The notes under the pieces: generated by a model
Seen by the model: only the letters and a program-made list of their open reading frames with translations
The model's database searches: none
Told to the model about the DNA's origin: nothing
Translations under genes and position numbers: made by a program
Shown: piece by piece, positions 1 to 7,179 of the stretch
Layout: each line of letters opens with the position of its first letter
How positions within the stretch are numbered: the stretch's first letter is position 1
Source of the DNA: Micromonospora noduli
GTDB taxonomy: Bacteria; Actinomycetota; Actinomycetes; Mycobacteriales; Micromonosporaceae
Direction of reading: 5' to 3'
Assembly (NCBI RefSeq): GCF_003264365.1
Contig: NZ_PYAK01000025.1
Location: forward strand, 1-64,000
Length of the DNA stretch: 64,000 nucleotides

Positions 1-54
1 GCCGCCCGCCGCCGGCCGCCCGCCGCCGGCCGCCGGCCGCCGGCAAGATCCGCA

Positions 55-112
55 CAACATCAGGGATGTAGTGGCCTCGTTGGCGGCGGAGGCCACTACA
101 TCCCTGATGTTG
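55..112. repeat. Perfect 24-bp inverted repeat (palindrome family A, copy 1)
   Basis: Positions 55-78 and 89-112 are perfect reverse complements (24 bp) around a 10-nt loop. The arm contains GATGTAGTGGCCTC. The same core recurs as a hairpin at 3055-3092, so this is a repeated intergenic palindrome rather than a chance hairpin. There is no T-run on either side. Confidence 0.85.
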
Positions 113-146
113 CTGTCACCACCCAGCGCCCACGCGCCGCCCTCGC

Positions 147-216
147 CGATCTTGCGGTTTCTGTCGTTGATTCGTCCCGTTATGCCGGTGATGCGACGAC
201 AGGAAGCGCAAGATCG
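147..216. repeat. Imperfect 21-bp inverted repeat (palindrome family B, copy 1)
   Basis: Arms 147-167 and 196-216 match at 19 of 21 positions around a 28-nt loop. The outer ends read CGATCTTGCG and its complement. The same outer core flanks a second element at 57355-57430, so this looks like a dispersed palindromic repeat with a conserved tip and variable interior. Confidence 0.75.
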
Positions 217-305
217 CCAGGCCAGGCCAGGCCGGGCCAGGCCAGGCCAGGCCGGGCCGGGCCGGGCCGGGGTGGGCCGGGGTAGGCCGGGCTGGGGTGG
301 CTCGG

Positions 306-791
306 TCAGCTGCGGCGGAAGGCGTAGCGGCGGGCCTGGCCGGCTTGCTGGCTGCGGCCGCCGCCGGAGCGGTTGCCGCCACCCTGCGGCGGGCCGGCCG
401 TCGGTGCCTTCGGTCGACCGGTCGGCTTCGGCAGATCTCGCATCGTCGGCGCGTCGACGACCAGCGGCACGTCGACGACCGTCGGAACATCGACCGCTGT
501 CGGCACGTCGACCGGCGGCGCCACCTCGTCCAGGACGGCCGCTGGCAGCGCCGGCTCGGCCAGCACCGCCAACAGCGCAGGCTCGGCCAGTGCCGTCGGA
601 AGCGCCGGCTCGGCGAGCACCGCCAGCAGCGCCGGCTCGGCCAGCGTTCCCGGTTCCACAAGCACCGCCGGCAGGGCCGGGTCGAGGGCGGGGAAAGCGG
701 TTGGGAGCGGGCCGTGGCCGGCCGCCGGGTCGACGCCGAGCGGCATCGCTCTCGGGGTACGGGTCTTCTTCGGGTTACGCCTGGCAGGCAT
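306..791 (-). CDS. Hypothetical protein with internal peptide repeats (161 aa)
   Basis: The start at 791 is fixed by GAAGGAGG just upstream of ATG. The N-terminus is basic (MPARRNPKKTRTPRA). The middle holds two copies of an 18-residue unit beginning LAEPALLAVLAEPALP, then four hexapeptides of the type VDVPTA. The C-terminus is Gly/Arg/Gln rich and ends RRYAFRRS. No enzymatic motif or membrane segment is seen. From memory, the basic N-terminus resembles actinobacterial small zinc-ribbon proteins, but the expected CxxC ribbon is absent, so the repeats may have replaced that domain. The function is unknown. The coding call rests on the Shine-Dalgarno and on a repeat period that keeps one frame. 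Confidence 0.6.
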   Translation of the reverse strand: MPARRNPKKTRTPRAMPLGVDPAAGHGPLPTAFPALDPALPAVLVEPGTLAEPALLAVLAEPALPTALAEPALLAVLAEPALPAAVLDEVAPPVDVPTAVDVPTVVDVPLVVDAPTMRDLPKPTGRPKAPTAGPPQGGGNRSGGGRSQQAGQARRYAFRRS

Positions 792-1081
792 CCGGGCCTC
801 CTTCAATGCCGACCGGCGCGGCCGGTCCCGCGCTGCGGCGGTCGGTCGGATCGGCTGGTGACCGTCGTTGCGCGACGGTCGAGTGGGGAAGGGACTGCTC
901 ACCGGGGCCAGGCAGGGCCATCGCCGCCGAACGGCGGGGAGGGAATGCGGGACGCCCGGGAGCGCACGGACCGCGACGCGGGACGGCGGGCCGGCTCGGA
1001 AGTGGGGCGTCAGTTACGCATGTTCGTACCGTAGCCACCGCCGGACCGACGCGCATCCGTTTTTACTGGCACGATCGGCAC

Positions 1082-1378
1082 ATGCTGATCGCGTTCTCGA
1101 TCACCCCGCTCGGCGGTGACGACTCCGTGGGTGACCTGGTCGCCGAGGCGGTGCGGGTGGTCCGTGCGTCCGGCCTGCCCAACCGGACCGATGCCATGTT
1201 CACCACCGTCGAGGGCGAGTGGGACGAGGTGATGGCGGTGGTGAAGCGGGCGGTCGACGTGGTCGCCGCGCGGGCGCCCCGGGTGAGTGTGGTGCTCAAG
1301 GCCGACGTCCGGCCCGGGGTCACCGACGCGCTGACCGGGAAGATCGCCCGTATCGAAGCCCGTCTCGCCGAAGGCTGA
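1082..1378 (+). CDS. MTH1187/YqgV-type thiamine-binding-like protein (98 aa)
   Basis: A small ferredoxin-like alpha/beta protein of the MTH1187 (formerly DUF77) family, whose members bind thiamine or similar ligands as multimers. The start MLIAFSITPLGG, the central FTTVEGEWDEVMAVVKRAVD and the end KIARIEARLAEG match the family in order and length (about 100 aa). An open frame runs far upstream in the same phase, but its composition is repeat-derived, so the ATG is preferred. No strong Shine-Dalgarno is seen; CACGAT lies 6 nt before the ATG, so the transcript may be leaderless. Gene gnd follows after 189 bp. Cytoplasmic; the physiological role in this organism is unknown. Confidence 0.8.
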   Translation: MLIAFSITPLGGDDSVGDLVAEAVRVVRASGLPNRTDAMFTTVEGEWDEVMAVVKRAVDVVAARAPRVSVVLKADVRPGVTDALTGKIARIEARLAEG

Positions 1379-1567
1379 CGCGCGCGGCGCGGGATGACGA
1401 CAACTTTCCCTGCGCGGGGCATACCGACCACCGAAATGAGGCCGAGCCGCCAGCGGCAACGTCCACATTACGTGCAGTAACGGGACGTCCATCACTGGTC
1501 CGTATCGGCTCACATCACGGTAAGTTTCCAAACGCTGATAGTGGTGTGACGAGAGGTGGCGGCACGA

Positions 1568-3010
1568 ATGGCTGATCAGGCGAGGGCACAAATCGGTGTG
1601 ACCGGGCTGGCGGTGATGGGTCGCAACGTGGCCCGCAACCTGGCCCGCAACGGCTTCACGGTGGCAGTGCACAACCGCTCGCCGGAGCGCACCCGCAGCC
1701 TGGTCGCCGAGCACGGCGACGAGGGCACGTTTCTGCCGGGCGAGACGATGGCCGATTTCGTGGCGTCACTGGAACGACCCCGCGCGGTCATCGTCATGGT
1801 GAAGGCCGGCGCGCCCACCGACGCGGTGATCGACGAGTTGGTGCCGCTGCTCGACGAGGGCGACATCATCGTCGACTGTGGCAACGCCCACTTCGCCGAC
1901 ACCCGTCGCCGCGAGGAGGCGCTGCGGGCGCAGGGGCTGCACTTCAGCGGCACCGGCGTCTCCGGCGGCGAGGAGGGCGCGCTGCGCGGGCCGAGCATCA
2001 TGCCGGGCGGCTCCGTCGAGTCGTACGCGAAGCTCGGGCCGATGTTCGAGAAGATCGCCGCCCAGGTGGACGGCGTGCCGTGCTGCATGCACGTCGGGCC
2101 GGACGGCGCCGGGCACTTCGTCAAGATGGTGCACAACGGCATCGAGTACGCCGACATGCAGCTCATCGCCGAGGCGTACGACCTGCTCCGGGCCGGCCTG
2201 GACGCGACGCCGGCCGAGATCGCGGAGATTTTCCGGGAGTGGAACAACGGCGAGCTGGAGTCGTTCCTCATCGAGATCACCGCCGACGTGCTCGCGCACA
2301 CCGACGCGGCGACCGGCCGGTCGTTCGTGGACATCGTGCAGGACCGGGCGGAGCAGAAGGGCACCGGCCGGTGGACCGTGCAGAGCGCCCTGGACCTGGG
2401 CATCCCGATCACCGGGATCGCCGAGGCGACCTTCGCCCGTTCGCTCTCCGGGCACGTCGACCAGCGCGAGGCGGCCCGCCGGGCGTTCCCCGACGCGGGT
2501 GAGAAGTGGCAGGTGACCGACCGGGAGACCTTCGTCGAGGACGTTCGCCGGGCGCTGCTCGCCTCCAAGATCGTCGCGTACGCGCAGGGCTTCGACCACA
2601 TCCGCGCGGGCAGCCAGGAATACAACTGGGACATCGACCTGGGCGGCACCGCAACGATCTGGCGGGGCGGCTGCATCATCCGGGCCCGCTTCCTCAACCG
2701 GATCCGTGAGGCGTACGACGAGCAGCCGGACCTACCGACGCTGCTGGTGGCGCCGTACTTCGCCGAGGCGGTCAGCGCTGGCGTGCCGAGCTGGCGGCGG
2801 GTGGTGGCCGACGCGACCCGGGCGGGTGTGCCGACGCCCGCGTTCTCGTCGTCGCTGGCGTACTTCGACGCGTTGCGCGCGGAGCGGCTGCCCGCCGCGC
2901 TGATCCAGGGTCTGCGGGACAACTTCGGCGCGCACACCTACCAGCGGGTGGACCGCGAGGGCTCGTTCCACACCACCTGGGCCGCCGACCGCACCGAGTC
3001 GCCGGCGTAG
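1568..3010 (+). CDS. gnd: 6-phosphogluconate dehydrogenase, decarboxylating (480 aa)
   Basis: Oxidises 6-phosphogluconate to ribulose 5-phosphate, CO2 and NADPH in the oxidative pentose phosphate pathway. The N-terminal dinucleotide fold begins GVTGLAVMGRNVARN. The substrate-binding SGGEEGALRGPSIMPGG and the catalytic helix KMVHNGIEYADMQL are intact. The C-terminal tail RDNFGAHTYQRVD is family-typical, and 480 aa is full length. ATG at 1568 follows GAGAGGTGG with good spacing; an in-frame GTG at 1556 is less likely. The 189-bp upstream region is AT-richer than its surroundings and has a GATAGT hexamer near 1537 that could be a -10 box, plus a small TTAC-GTGCA-GTAA palindrome near 1470. Cytoplasmic dimer. 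Confidence 0.96.
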   Translation: MADQARAQIGVTGLAVMGRNVARNLARNGFTVAVHNRSPERTRSLVAEHGDEGTFLPGETMADFVASLERPRAVIVMVKAGAPTDAVIDELVPLLDEGDIIVDCGNAHFADTRRREEALRAQGLHFSGTGVSGGEEGALRGPSIMPGGSVESYAKLGPMFEKIAAQVDGVPCCMHVGPDGAGHFVKMVHNGIEYADMQLIAEAYDLLRAGLDATPAEIAEIFREWNNGELESFLIEITADVLAHTDAATGRSFVDIVQDRAEQKGTGRWTVQSALDLGIPITGIAEATFARSLSGHVDQREAARRAFPDAGEKWQVTDRETFVEDVRRALLASKIVAYAQGFDHIRAGSQEYNWDIDLGGTATIWRGGCIIRARFLNRIREAYDEQPDLPTLLVAPYFAEAVSAGVPSWRRVVADATRAGVPTPAFSSSLAYFDALRAERLPAALIQGLRDNFGAHTYQRVDREGSFHTTWAADRTESPA

Positions 3011-3054
3011 CCGGGGTGGCGCCCTGCGCGCCGCCGTGATCGTGCTCGATCCCT

Positions 3055-3092
3055 GATGTAGTGGTCTCCCCCGGTGGGGAGGCCACTACATC
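3055..3092. terminator. Hairpin between convergent gnd and pirin genes (palindrome family A, copy 2)
   Basis: Arms 3055-3071 and 3076-3092 pair over 17 bp with one G-T type mismatch around a 4-nt loop. It lies 45 bp after the gnd stop and 44 bp before the pirin stop, so it can terminate both transcripts. The arm shares GATGTAGTGG with the palindrome at 55-112. No T-run follows. Confidence 0.65.
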
Positions 3093-3135
3093 CATGTTCG
3101 GGCGAGATCATGGGGGTAGGCCGCGCGGGTGACGG

Positions 3136-3897
3136 TCAGGCGACCGTGGCGTGCATCTCCCAGACCAGGATCTCGGCCGGTTCGTCGGTGGTCACCCGCC
3201 GGCCACCGGTCATGGTGAGCCGGGCGGCGTCACCACTGCCGAGCGGACCGCTGCCCTCCAGGGTCACAGTGCCGTCGGGCACGTAGAGGTGCACGTAGGG
3301 CGCGTCCGGGATGGTGACCTCGTCGCCGGGGGCGAGGCGGGCGGCGTGCAGGGTCGCGTACCGGTTGCGGATCCGGATCGCGGACGCGCCGTCGTAGCGG
3401 TCCATCCCGGAGGCGATCGGCACGAGGCCCCCGCGGAGCAGTTCGTCCTCGATCTCGAGTTGCTCGTAGCCGGGGTCGACGCCCTGCTCGTCGGGGAGCA
3501 CCCACATCTGCACGAAGTGCACCGGGTCGGTGTGCGGCTCCTGGTTGTTGAGCCGCCAGGCGTCGTTCTTCTCCGAGTGCAGGATCCCGGTGCCGGCGCT
3601 CATCCGCTGGGCCAGACCCGGGTAGATCACCCCGGAGTGCCCGGTGGAGTCCTGGTGCACCAGGGAACCGCGCAGCACCCAGGTCACGATCTCCATGTCC
3701 TGGTGCGGGTGGGTCTCGAAGCCGGCCCCCGGTCGGACCACGTCGTCGTTGTTGACCAGCAGCAGGCCGTGGTGGGTGTTGGCCGGGTCGTAGTGCCGGG
3801 AGAACGAGAAGGAGTGCTTGGAGTCCAGCCAGGAGATCCGGGTGGCGAAGCGGTCATCGGCACGACGGATGTCGACAGCGGGTGCGGGCGCGGTCAC
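3136..3897 (-). CDS. Pirin family protein (253 aa)
   Basis: A bicupin of the pirin family (YhhW-like, some members have quercetin 2,3-dioxygenase activity in vitro). The N-terminal cupin carries HYDPANTHHG and the metal-ligand stretch FETHPHQDMEIVTWVLRG, followed by GTGILHSEKND, the usual His and Glu metal ligands. The C-terminal domain is shorter and lacks metal ligands, as in the family. GTG at 3897 overlaps the stop of the upstream small gene by 4 nt (GTGA), indicating translational coupling. Cytoplasmic. The true substrate or any regulatory role cannot be read from sequence. Confidence 0.9.
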   Translation of the reverse strand: MTAPAPAVDIRRADDRFATRISWLDSKHSFSFSRHYDPANTHHGLLLVNNDDVVRPGAGFETHPHQDMEIVTWVLRGSLVHQDSTGHSGVIYPGLAQRMSAGTGILHSEKNDAWRLNNQEPHTDPVHFVQMWVLPDEQGVDPGYEQLEIEDELLRGGLVPIASGMDRYDGASAIRIRNRYATLHAARLAPGDEVTIPDAPYVHLYVPDGTVTLEGSGPLGSGDAARLTMTGGRRVTTDEPAEILVWEMHATVA

Positions 3898-4121
3898 CAG
3901 GCACGCTGCCCGGCGGCGGGGGTCGACGGCGCCCAGGTCAGGGCCGGCTCGCCGGTGGCCAGTTCGGCGATCTCACCGGTGCGCAGCTGCGGTGTGTGGC
4001 CGAACTCGGCGCAGTGCTGCTCGGCGATCTCGGCACAGATCTCGGCCACCTGCTCGCAGATCGGGTCGCCCAGGTCGGCGGCGTTCAACGCCATGATCAT
4101 CTTAAAGCGGAGATCACGCAT
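3894..4121 (-). CDS. Small hypothetical protein coupled to pirin (75 aa)
   Basis: I do not recognise the family. ATG at 4121 (MRDLRFKMIMALNAADLG) is preceded by GGGGGGCAG. The centre, ICEQVAEICAEIAEQHCAEF, looks like one long amphipathic helix with three cysteines on an i/i+7-like repeat. No signal peptide or membrane segment is seen. Its stop overlaps the pirin GTG by 4 nt, so the two proteins are probably made together. A longer in-frame extension to 4259 exists but has no Shine-Dalgarno and low-complexity content. Confidence 0.6.
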   Translation of the reverse strand: MRDLRFKMIMALNAADLGDPICEQVAEICAEIAEQHCAEFGHTPQLRTGEIAELATGEPALTWAPSTPAAGQRAW

Positions 4122-4276
4122 CTGCCCCCCAACCGCCGTCGTCCCACCACCTCCGGACCCTACCCGCAGCCCTTGCGCAGGACCCCGAAACGAGCACACC
4201 ACCCCCGCTCGGTGCCAAGCCTGATGGTCGCCGTGGTGCCTGCCCAGGCCCTTCGGCACTGCGGGGAATGCGACAA

Positions 4277-4305
4277 CGCCGCCCGCACGGGGGGTGCGGG
4301 CGGCG
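4277..4305 (-). terminator. Intrinsic-type hairpin after the 61-aa gene
   Basis: A perfect 12-bp GC stem (4277-4288 with 4294-4305) and a 5-nt G loop, 22 nt downstream of the 4327-4512 gene on the minus strand. There is no clear U-tract, as is usual in high-GC actinomycetes. Confidence 0.7.
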
Positions 4306-4326
4306 CTGGGACAGCCTGGGGGTCGG

Positions 4327-4512
4327 TCAGAAGAAGCGGCGGCGCTTGGCCTTCTGCGGACGGATCAGGTCCGCACCCTTGGTCAGCAACCGGGTCGCCC
4401 CGGAGGGACCACGCCGGGCCTCCAGGGTGTGGCTGAGCCGGCGGGCACCGGCAGCGGCCAGCGGCACCGCGATCGCCATCACCGCCCACTGGGCAACGCG
4501 CTTCTGGATCAT
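4327..4512 (-). CDS. Small basic membrane-associated protein (61 aa)
   Basis: A short protein with a hydrophobic N-terminal helix (about residues 9-22, AVMAIAVPLAAAGA) and a strongly basic tail ending RPQKAKRRRFF. The start is certain from GGAGGTGA 8 nt before the ATG. It has its own terminator and sits alone between uppS and the pirin pair. No characterised family is recognised. The layout suggests a single-pass anchor with a nucleic-acid- or phospholipid-binding tail, but that is inference. Confidence 0.75.
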   Translation of the reverse strand: MIQKRVAQWAVMAIAVPLAAAGARRLSHTLEARRGPSGATRLLTKGADLIRPQKAKRRRFF

Positions 4513-4583
4513 GTGGGTTCACCTCCGTCAGTGGCTTCTGACGTCTCTGATACCCAGAGTGACGTGCGGGTAAGCGCGTCGGC

Positions 4584-5396
4584 TCAGATAACCGGGGCGA
4601 CCGGGTTGGGCAGCGCGCCGCCGAACCGTCGGTCCCGCTGGGCGTACAACTCACACGCGTACCAGAGGTGGCGGCGGTCGAAGTCGGGCCAGAGCGTGTC
4701 CAGGAAGACCAACTCGGCGTACGCGGTCTGCCAGAGCAGGAAGTTGGAGATCCGCTCCTCCCCGGAGGGGCGCAGGAACAGGTCCACCTCCGGGATCTCC
4801 GGGTGGTAGAGGTACTTCGCCACGGTCTTCTCGGTGACCTTCGCCGGATCCAGCCGGCCGGCCGCCACGTCCCGCGCGATCGCGGCGGCGGCGTCACCGA
4901 TCTCGGCCTGCCCGCCGTAGTTGACGCAGAACTGCAGGGTCAGCGTCGAGTTGTCGCGGGACATCTCCTCGGCGGTCTGCAACTCGGAGATGACGCTCTT
5001 CCACAGCCGACCGGGCCGGCCCGACCACACCACCCGTACGCCCAGGTCGACCAGCTGGTCCCGGCGGCGACGGATCACGTCCCGGTTGAACCCCATCAGG
5101 AACCGGACCTCGTCGGGCGAGCGCCGCCAGTTCTCGGTGGAGAACGCGTACGCCGACAGGTACGGGATGCCCATCTCGATGGCGCCCTCGATGGTGTCGA
5201 AGAGGCTGTGCTCGCCCGCCTCGTGCCCCTTGGTGCGGGGCAGCCCGCGGTCCTTGGCCCAGCGACCGTTGCCGTCCATCACCACCGCCACGTGCTTCGG
5301 CACCGCCTCGGTGGGCAGCGCCGGAGGGCGGGCCCCGGACGGGTGTGGCACCGGCGGCGTCGGCTCGCGCCGGCCGGCCTTCTTCGATCGGATCAC
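4584..5396 (-). CDS. uppS: Isoprenyl transferase, undecaprenyl/decaprenyl diphosphate synthase (270 aa)
   Basis: Condenses isopentenyl diphosphate in cis onto an allylic primer to make the polyprenyl diphosphate carrier for peptidoglycan and arabinogalactan-type precursors. The P-loop-like HVAVVMDGNGRWA holds the catalytic Asp. YLSAYAFSTENWRRS, the late LRPSGEERISNFLLWQ and the metal-site WPDF region are all family signatures. GTG at 5396 follows AGGGAGTGA and starts 4 bp after the recO stop; a longer frame through recO exists but is not credible. The about 35-residue Pro/Arg-rich N-terminal extension is usual in actinobacterial enzymes. Product chain length cannot be read from sequence. Confidence 0.95.
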   Translation of the reverse strand: MIRSKKAGRREPTPPVPHPSGARPPALPTEAVPKHVAVVMDGNGRWAKDRGLPRTKGHEAGEHSLFDTIEGAIEMGIPYLSAYAFSTENWRRSPDEVRFLMGFNRDVIRRRRDQLVDLGVRVVWSGRPGRLWKSVISELQTAEEMSRDNSTLTLQFCVNYGGQAEIGDAAAAIARDVAAGRLDPAKVTEKTVAKYLYHPEIPEVDLFLRPSGEERISNFLLWQTAYAELVFLDTLWPDFDRRHLWYACELYAQRDRRFGGALPNPVAPVI

Positions 5397-5400
5397 GTGG

Positions 5401-6267
5401 TCACTCCCTGTTCGCGCCGTCCGCCCCGGCCTCGACGTCGCCACGTGGCCGGAGCACCACGGCCCCGGTGCCCTCCGGCGGCGGGGCCGTGCCGGCCGCC
5501 GAGGAACCCCGGTCGACCAGCGGCAGCGAGCGTAGCGCGCGCTCCAGGTGCCACTGCAGGTGAGCCGCGACCAGCCCACTGCACTCCCGACGGACGGCGG
5601 CGTCGGTGGCGTCGGCGATCACCCAGTCGCCGGAGGTCAGCGCGGACATCAGATCGATGGTGGCCGGGGCGGGATGAGCCGCCCCGGGTGGCCGACAGTC
5701 CGGACAGACCGCGCCTCCGGCCGGCACCGAGAACGCCCGGTGCCGGCCGGGCGTGCCGCAGACCGCGCAGGCGACCAGCGCCGGCGCCCAGCCGGCCAGC
5801 GACATCCCGCGCAGCAGGTACGCGTCGAGCACCAGGGTGGTGGCGTGCTCGCCCCGGGACAGCGCCTTCAACGCGCCGATGGTGAGCTGGAACAGCCGCA
5901 GCGATGGCTCCCGTTCCACCGGGGTCAGCCGCTCGGCGGTCTCGGCGATCGCGCTGGCCGCCGTGTAGCGCGGATAGTCGCCCAGGAACCGTTTGCCGTA
6001 CAGGTCGATGCCCTCGACCTGGCTGACGGTGTGCAGAGAGCTGCCGTGATTGCCCTTCGGGTCACCGGCGAGCTGGAGGTCGACGTGGCCGAACGGCTCC
6101 AGCCGGGCACCAAACTTGCTGGTGGTGCGGCGGATCCCTCGAGCCACCGCGCGCAGCCGGCCGTGCCGGCGGGTGAGCAGGGTGATGATCCGGTCGGATT
6201 CGCCGAGCTTCTGCACACGCAGCACCACCGCGTCGTCGCGGTAGAGCTGTCGGCGATACCCGGCCAT
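5401..6267 (-). CDS. recO: DNA repair protein RecO (288 aa)
   Basis: A recombination mediator that loads RecA onto SSB-coated DNA with RecR in gap and double-strand break repair. The N-terminal OB fold starts YRRQLYRDDAVVLRVQKLGESDRI. The helical region follows, and the zinc finger is CAVC near residue 168 with CPDC near residue 190. The C-terminal tail is Gly/Pro rich and probably disordered. It is the first gene of a tightly spaced pair with uppS, as in other actinobacteria. Cytoplasmic. Confidence 0.95.
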   Translation of the reverse strand: MAGYRRQLYRDDAVVLRVQKLGESDRIITLLTRRHGRLRAVARGIRRTTSKFGARLEPFGHVDLQLAGDPKGNHGSSLHTVSQVEGIDLYGKRFLGDYPRYTAASAIAETAERLTPVEREPSLRLFQLTIGALKALSRGEHATTLVLDAYLLRGMSLAGWAPALVACAVCGTPGRHRAFSVPAGGAVCPDCRPPGAAHPAPATIDLMSALTSGDWVIADATDAAVRRECSGLVAAHLQWHLERALRSLPLVDRGSSAAGTAPPPEGTGAVVLRPRGDVEAGADGANRE

Positions 6268-6356
6268 CGGGCCATTCTCCCTCGGGGTGTGAAATCAGGG
6301 TTGGTTCGGGGTGCAAGCGCGGATGAACCCCGATGCGGCCGCCTCGTGCCCGGCCG

Positions 6357-6362
6357 TAGCGT
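6357..6362 (+). promoter_or_regulatory. Leaderless -10 element TAGCGT for the DUF4097 gene
   Basis: TAGCGT is followed by exactly 7 nt and then the ATG at 6370, with no Shine-Dalgarno in between. A -10 box at this distance places transcription initiation at the start codon. No convincing -35 is seen. Confidence 0.6.
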
Positions 6363-6369
6363 GCTGGTC

Positions 6370-7179
6370 ATGGCACTGCACCTGACCACCACCCCCCGCC
6401 GTCGTCGCGTCGCCGCTCCCGTCGCGCTAGGGCTCGCCACCACCCTCATCGTGCTCGCCGGGTGCGACAACCTGTCGTTCCGTCGACTCGACTACGACAA
6501 CACCGAGGCGGTCCGGATCACCACGGTCCGGGTCTCCGGGGGCTCGGGCGACGTGGTGGTCCGCGGCACCGGCCCGGCGTCCGAGGTGCGGATCAAGCGA
6601 GTGGTTCGCTACCAGGGCGGTGAACCGGACAACACCCGCTACGAGATCAAGGGCAGCGAGCTGGTGCTGGACACCGACTGTGGCTCGCGGTGCAGCATCT
6701 CCTACGAGGTGACGGTGCCGGAGGGTGTGGCGGTGCAGGGCGAGACCAGCTCTGGCAACGTCGAGCTGAGCCGGGTCGGCACCGTGGATCTACAGGTGAG
6801 CTCCGGCGACGTGCGGATCTCCGGTGCGTCGGGTGCGGTAGGGGTGGAGGCCCGTTCCGGCAACATCGAGGTGAGTGAGGCCGCCGCGGCGGTACGGCTG
6901 CGCGCCTCGTCCGGAGACATCAGCGCACGTCGGCTGGGCGGCACTGTCGACGCCGAGGCCAGCTCGGGCAATGTCAACGTGGAGCTGGACAAGCCCGCCT
7001 CGGCCCGGGTCCACGCCTCCAGCGGTGACGTCACGCTTGTGGTGCCGCAGGGCAGCTACCGGGTCCGGTCCAGCGCCGACTCCGGCGACAAGACCGTCAC
7101 CGTCTCCGACAACCCGGCGGCGTCCCTGGTGCTCGACGGTTCGGCCGACAGCGGCAACCTCACGATCAGCGAGCGTTGA
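6370..7179 (+). CDS. DUF4097 repeat lipoprotein (269 aa)
   Basis: A predicted secreted lipoprotein: a basic N-terminus, a hydrophobic segment (ALGLATTLIVLAGC) and a lipobox cysteine near residue 37. The mature part is built from about eight turns of 17-19 residues, each carrying SSGN, SSGD or DSGN at the turn, the DUF4097 right-handed beta-helix-like pattern seen in adhesin-type domains. A CGSRC pair lies before the repeats. It is monocistronic and convergent with the acyltransferase gene; the two ends overlap by 14 bp. Function is unknown; a cell-surface scaffold or sensor role is inference. Confidence 0.85.
   Translation: MALHLTTTPRRRRVAAPVALGLATTLIVLAGCDNLSFRRLDYDNTEAVRITTVRVSGGSGDVVVRGTGPASEVRIKRVVRYQGGEPDNTRYEIKGSELVLDTDCGSRCSISYEVTVPEGVAVQGETSSGNVELSRVGTVDLQVSSGDVRISGASGAVGVEARSGNIEVSEAAAAVRLRASSGDISARRLGGTVDAEASSGNVNVELDKPASARVHASSGDVTLVVPQGSYRVRSSADSGDKTVTVSDNPAASLVLDGSADSGNLTISER

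Larger units (their letters stand above)
1..305. other. Gene-free GC-rich repeat region at the left edge
   Basis: No credible gene is seen here: reading frames are open only because of extreme GC content. Positions 1-45 are runs of GCCGCC and GCCGGC. Two palindromic elements follow (55-112 and 147-216). Positions 216-295 are a degenerate 5-bp tandem repeat alternating GCCAG and GCCGG. The region lies just past the 3' end of the minus-strand gene that stops at 306. Confidence 0.6.

Noticed and set aside
71..1081. Long open frames at the left edge, on both strands
   Set aside because: They arise from GC-rich repeats. Only the frame 306-791 (minus) has a Shine-Dalgarno and in-frame repeats; the plus frame becomes gene-like only at 1082.
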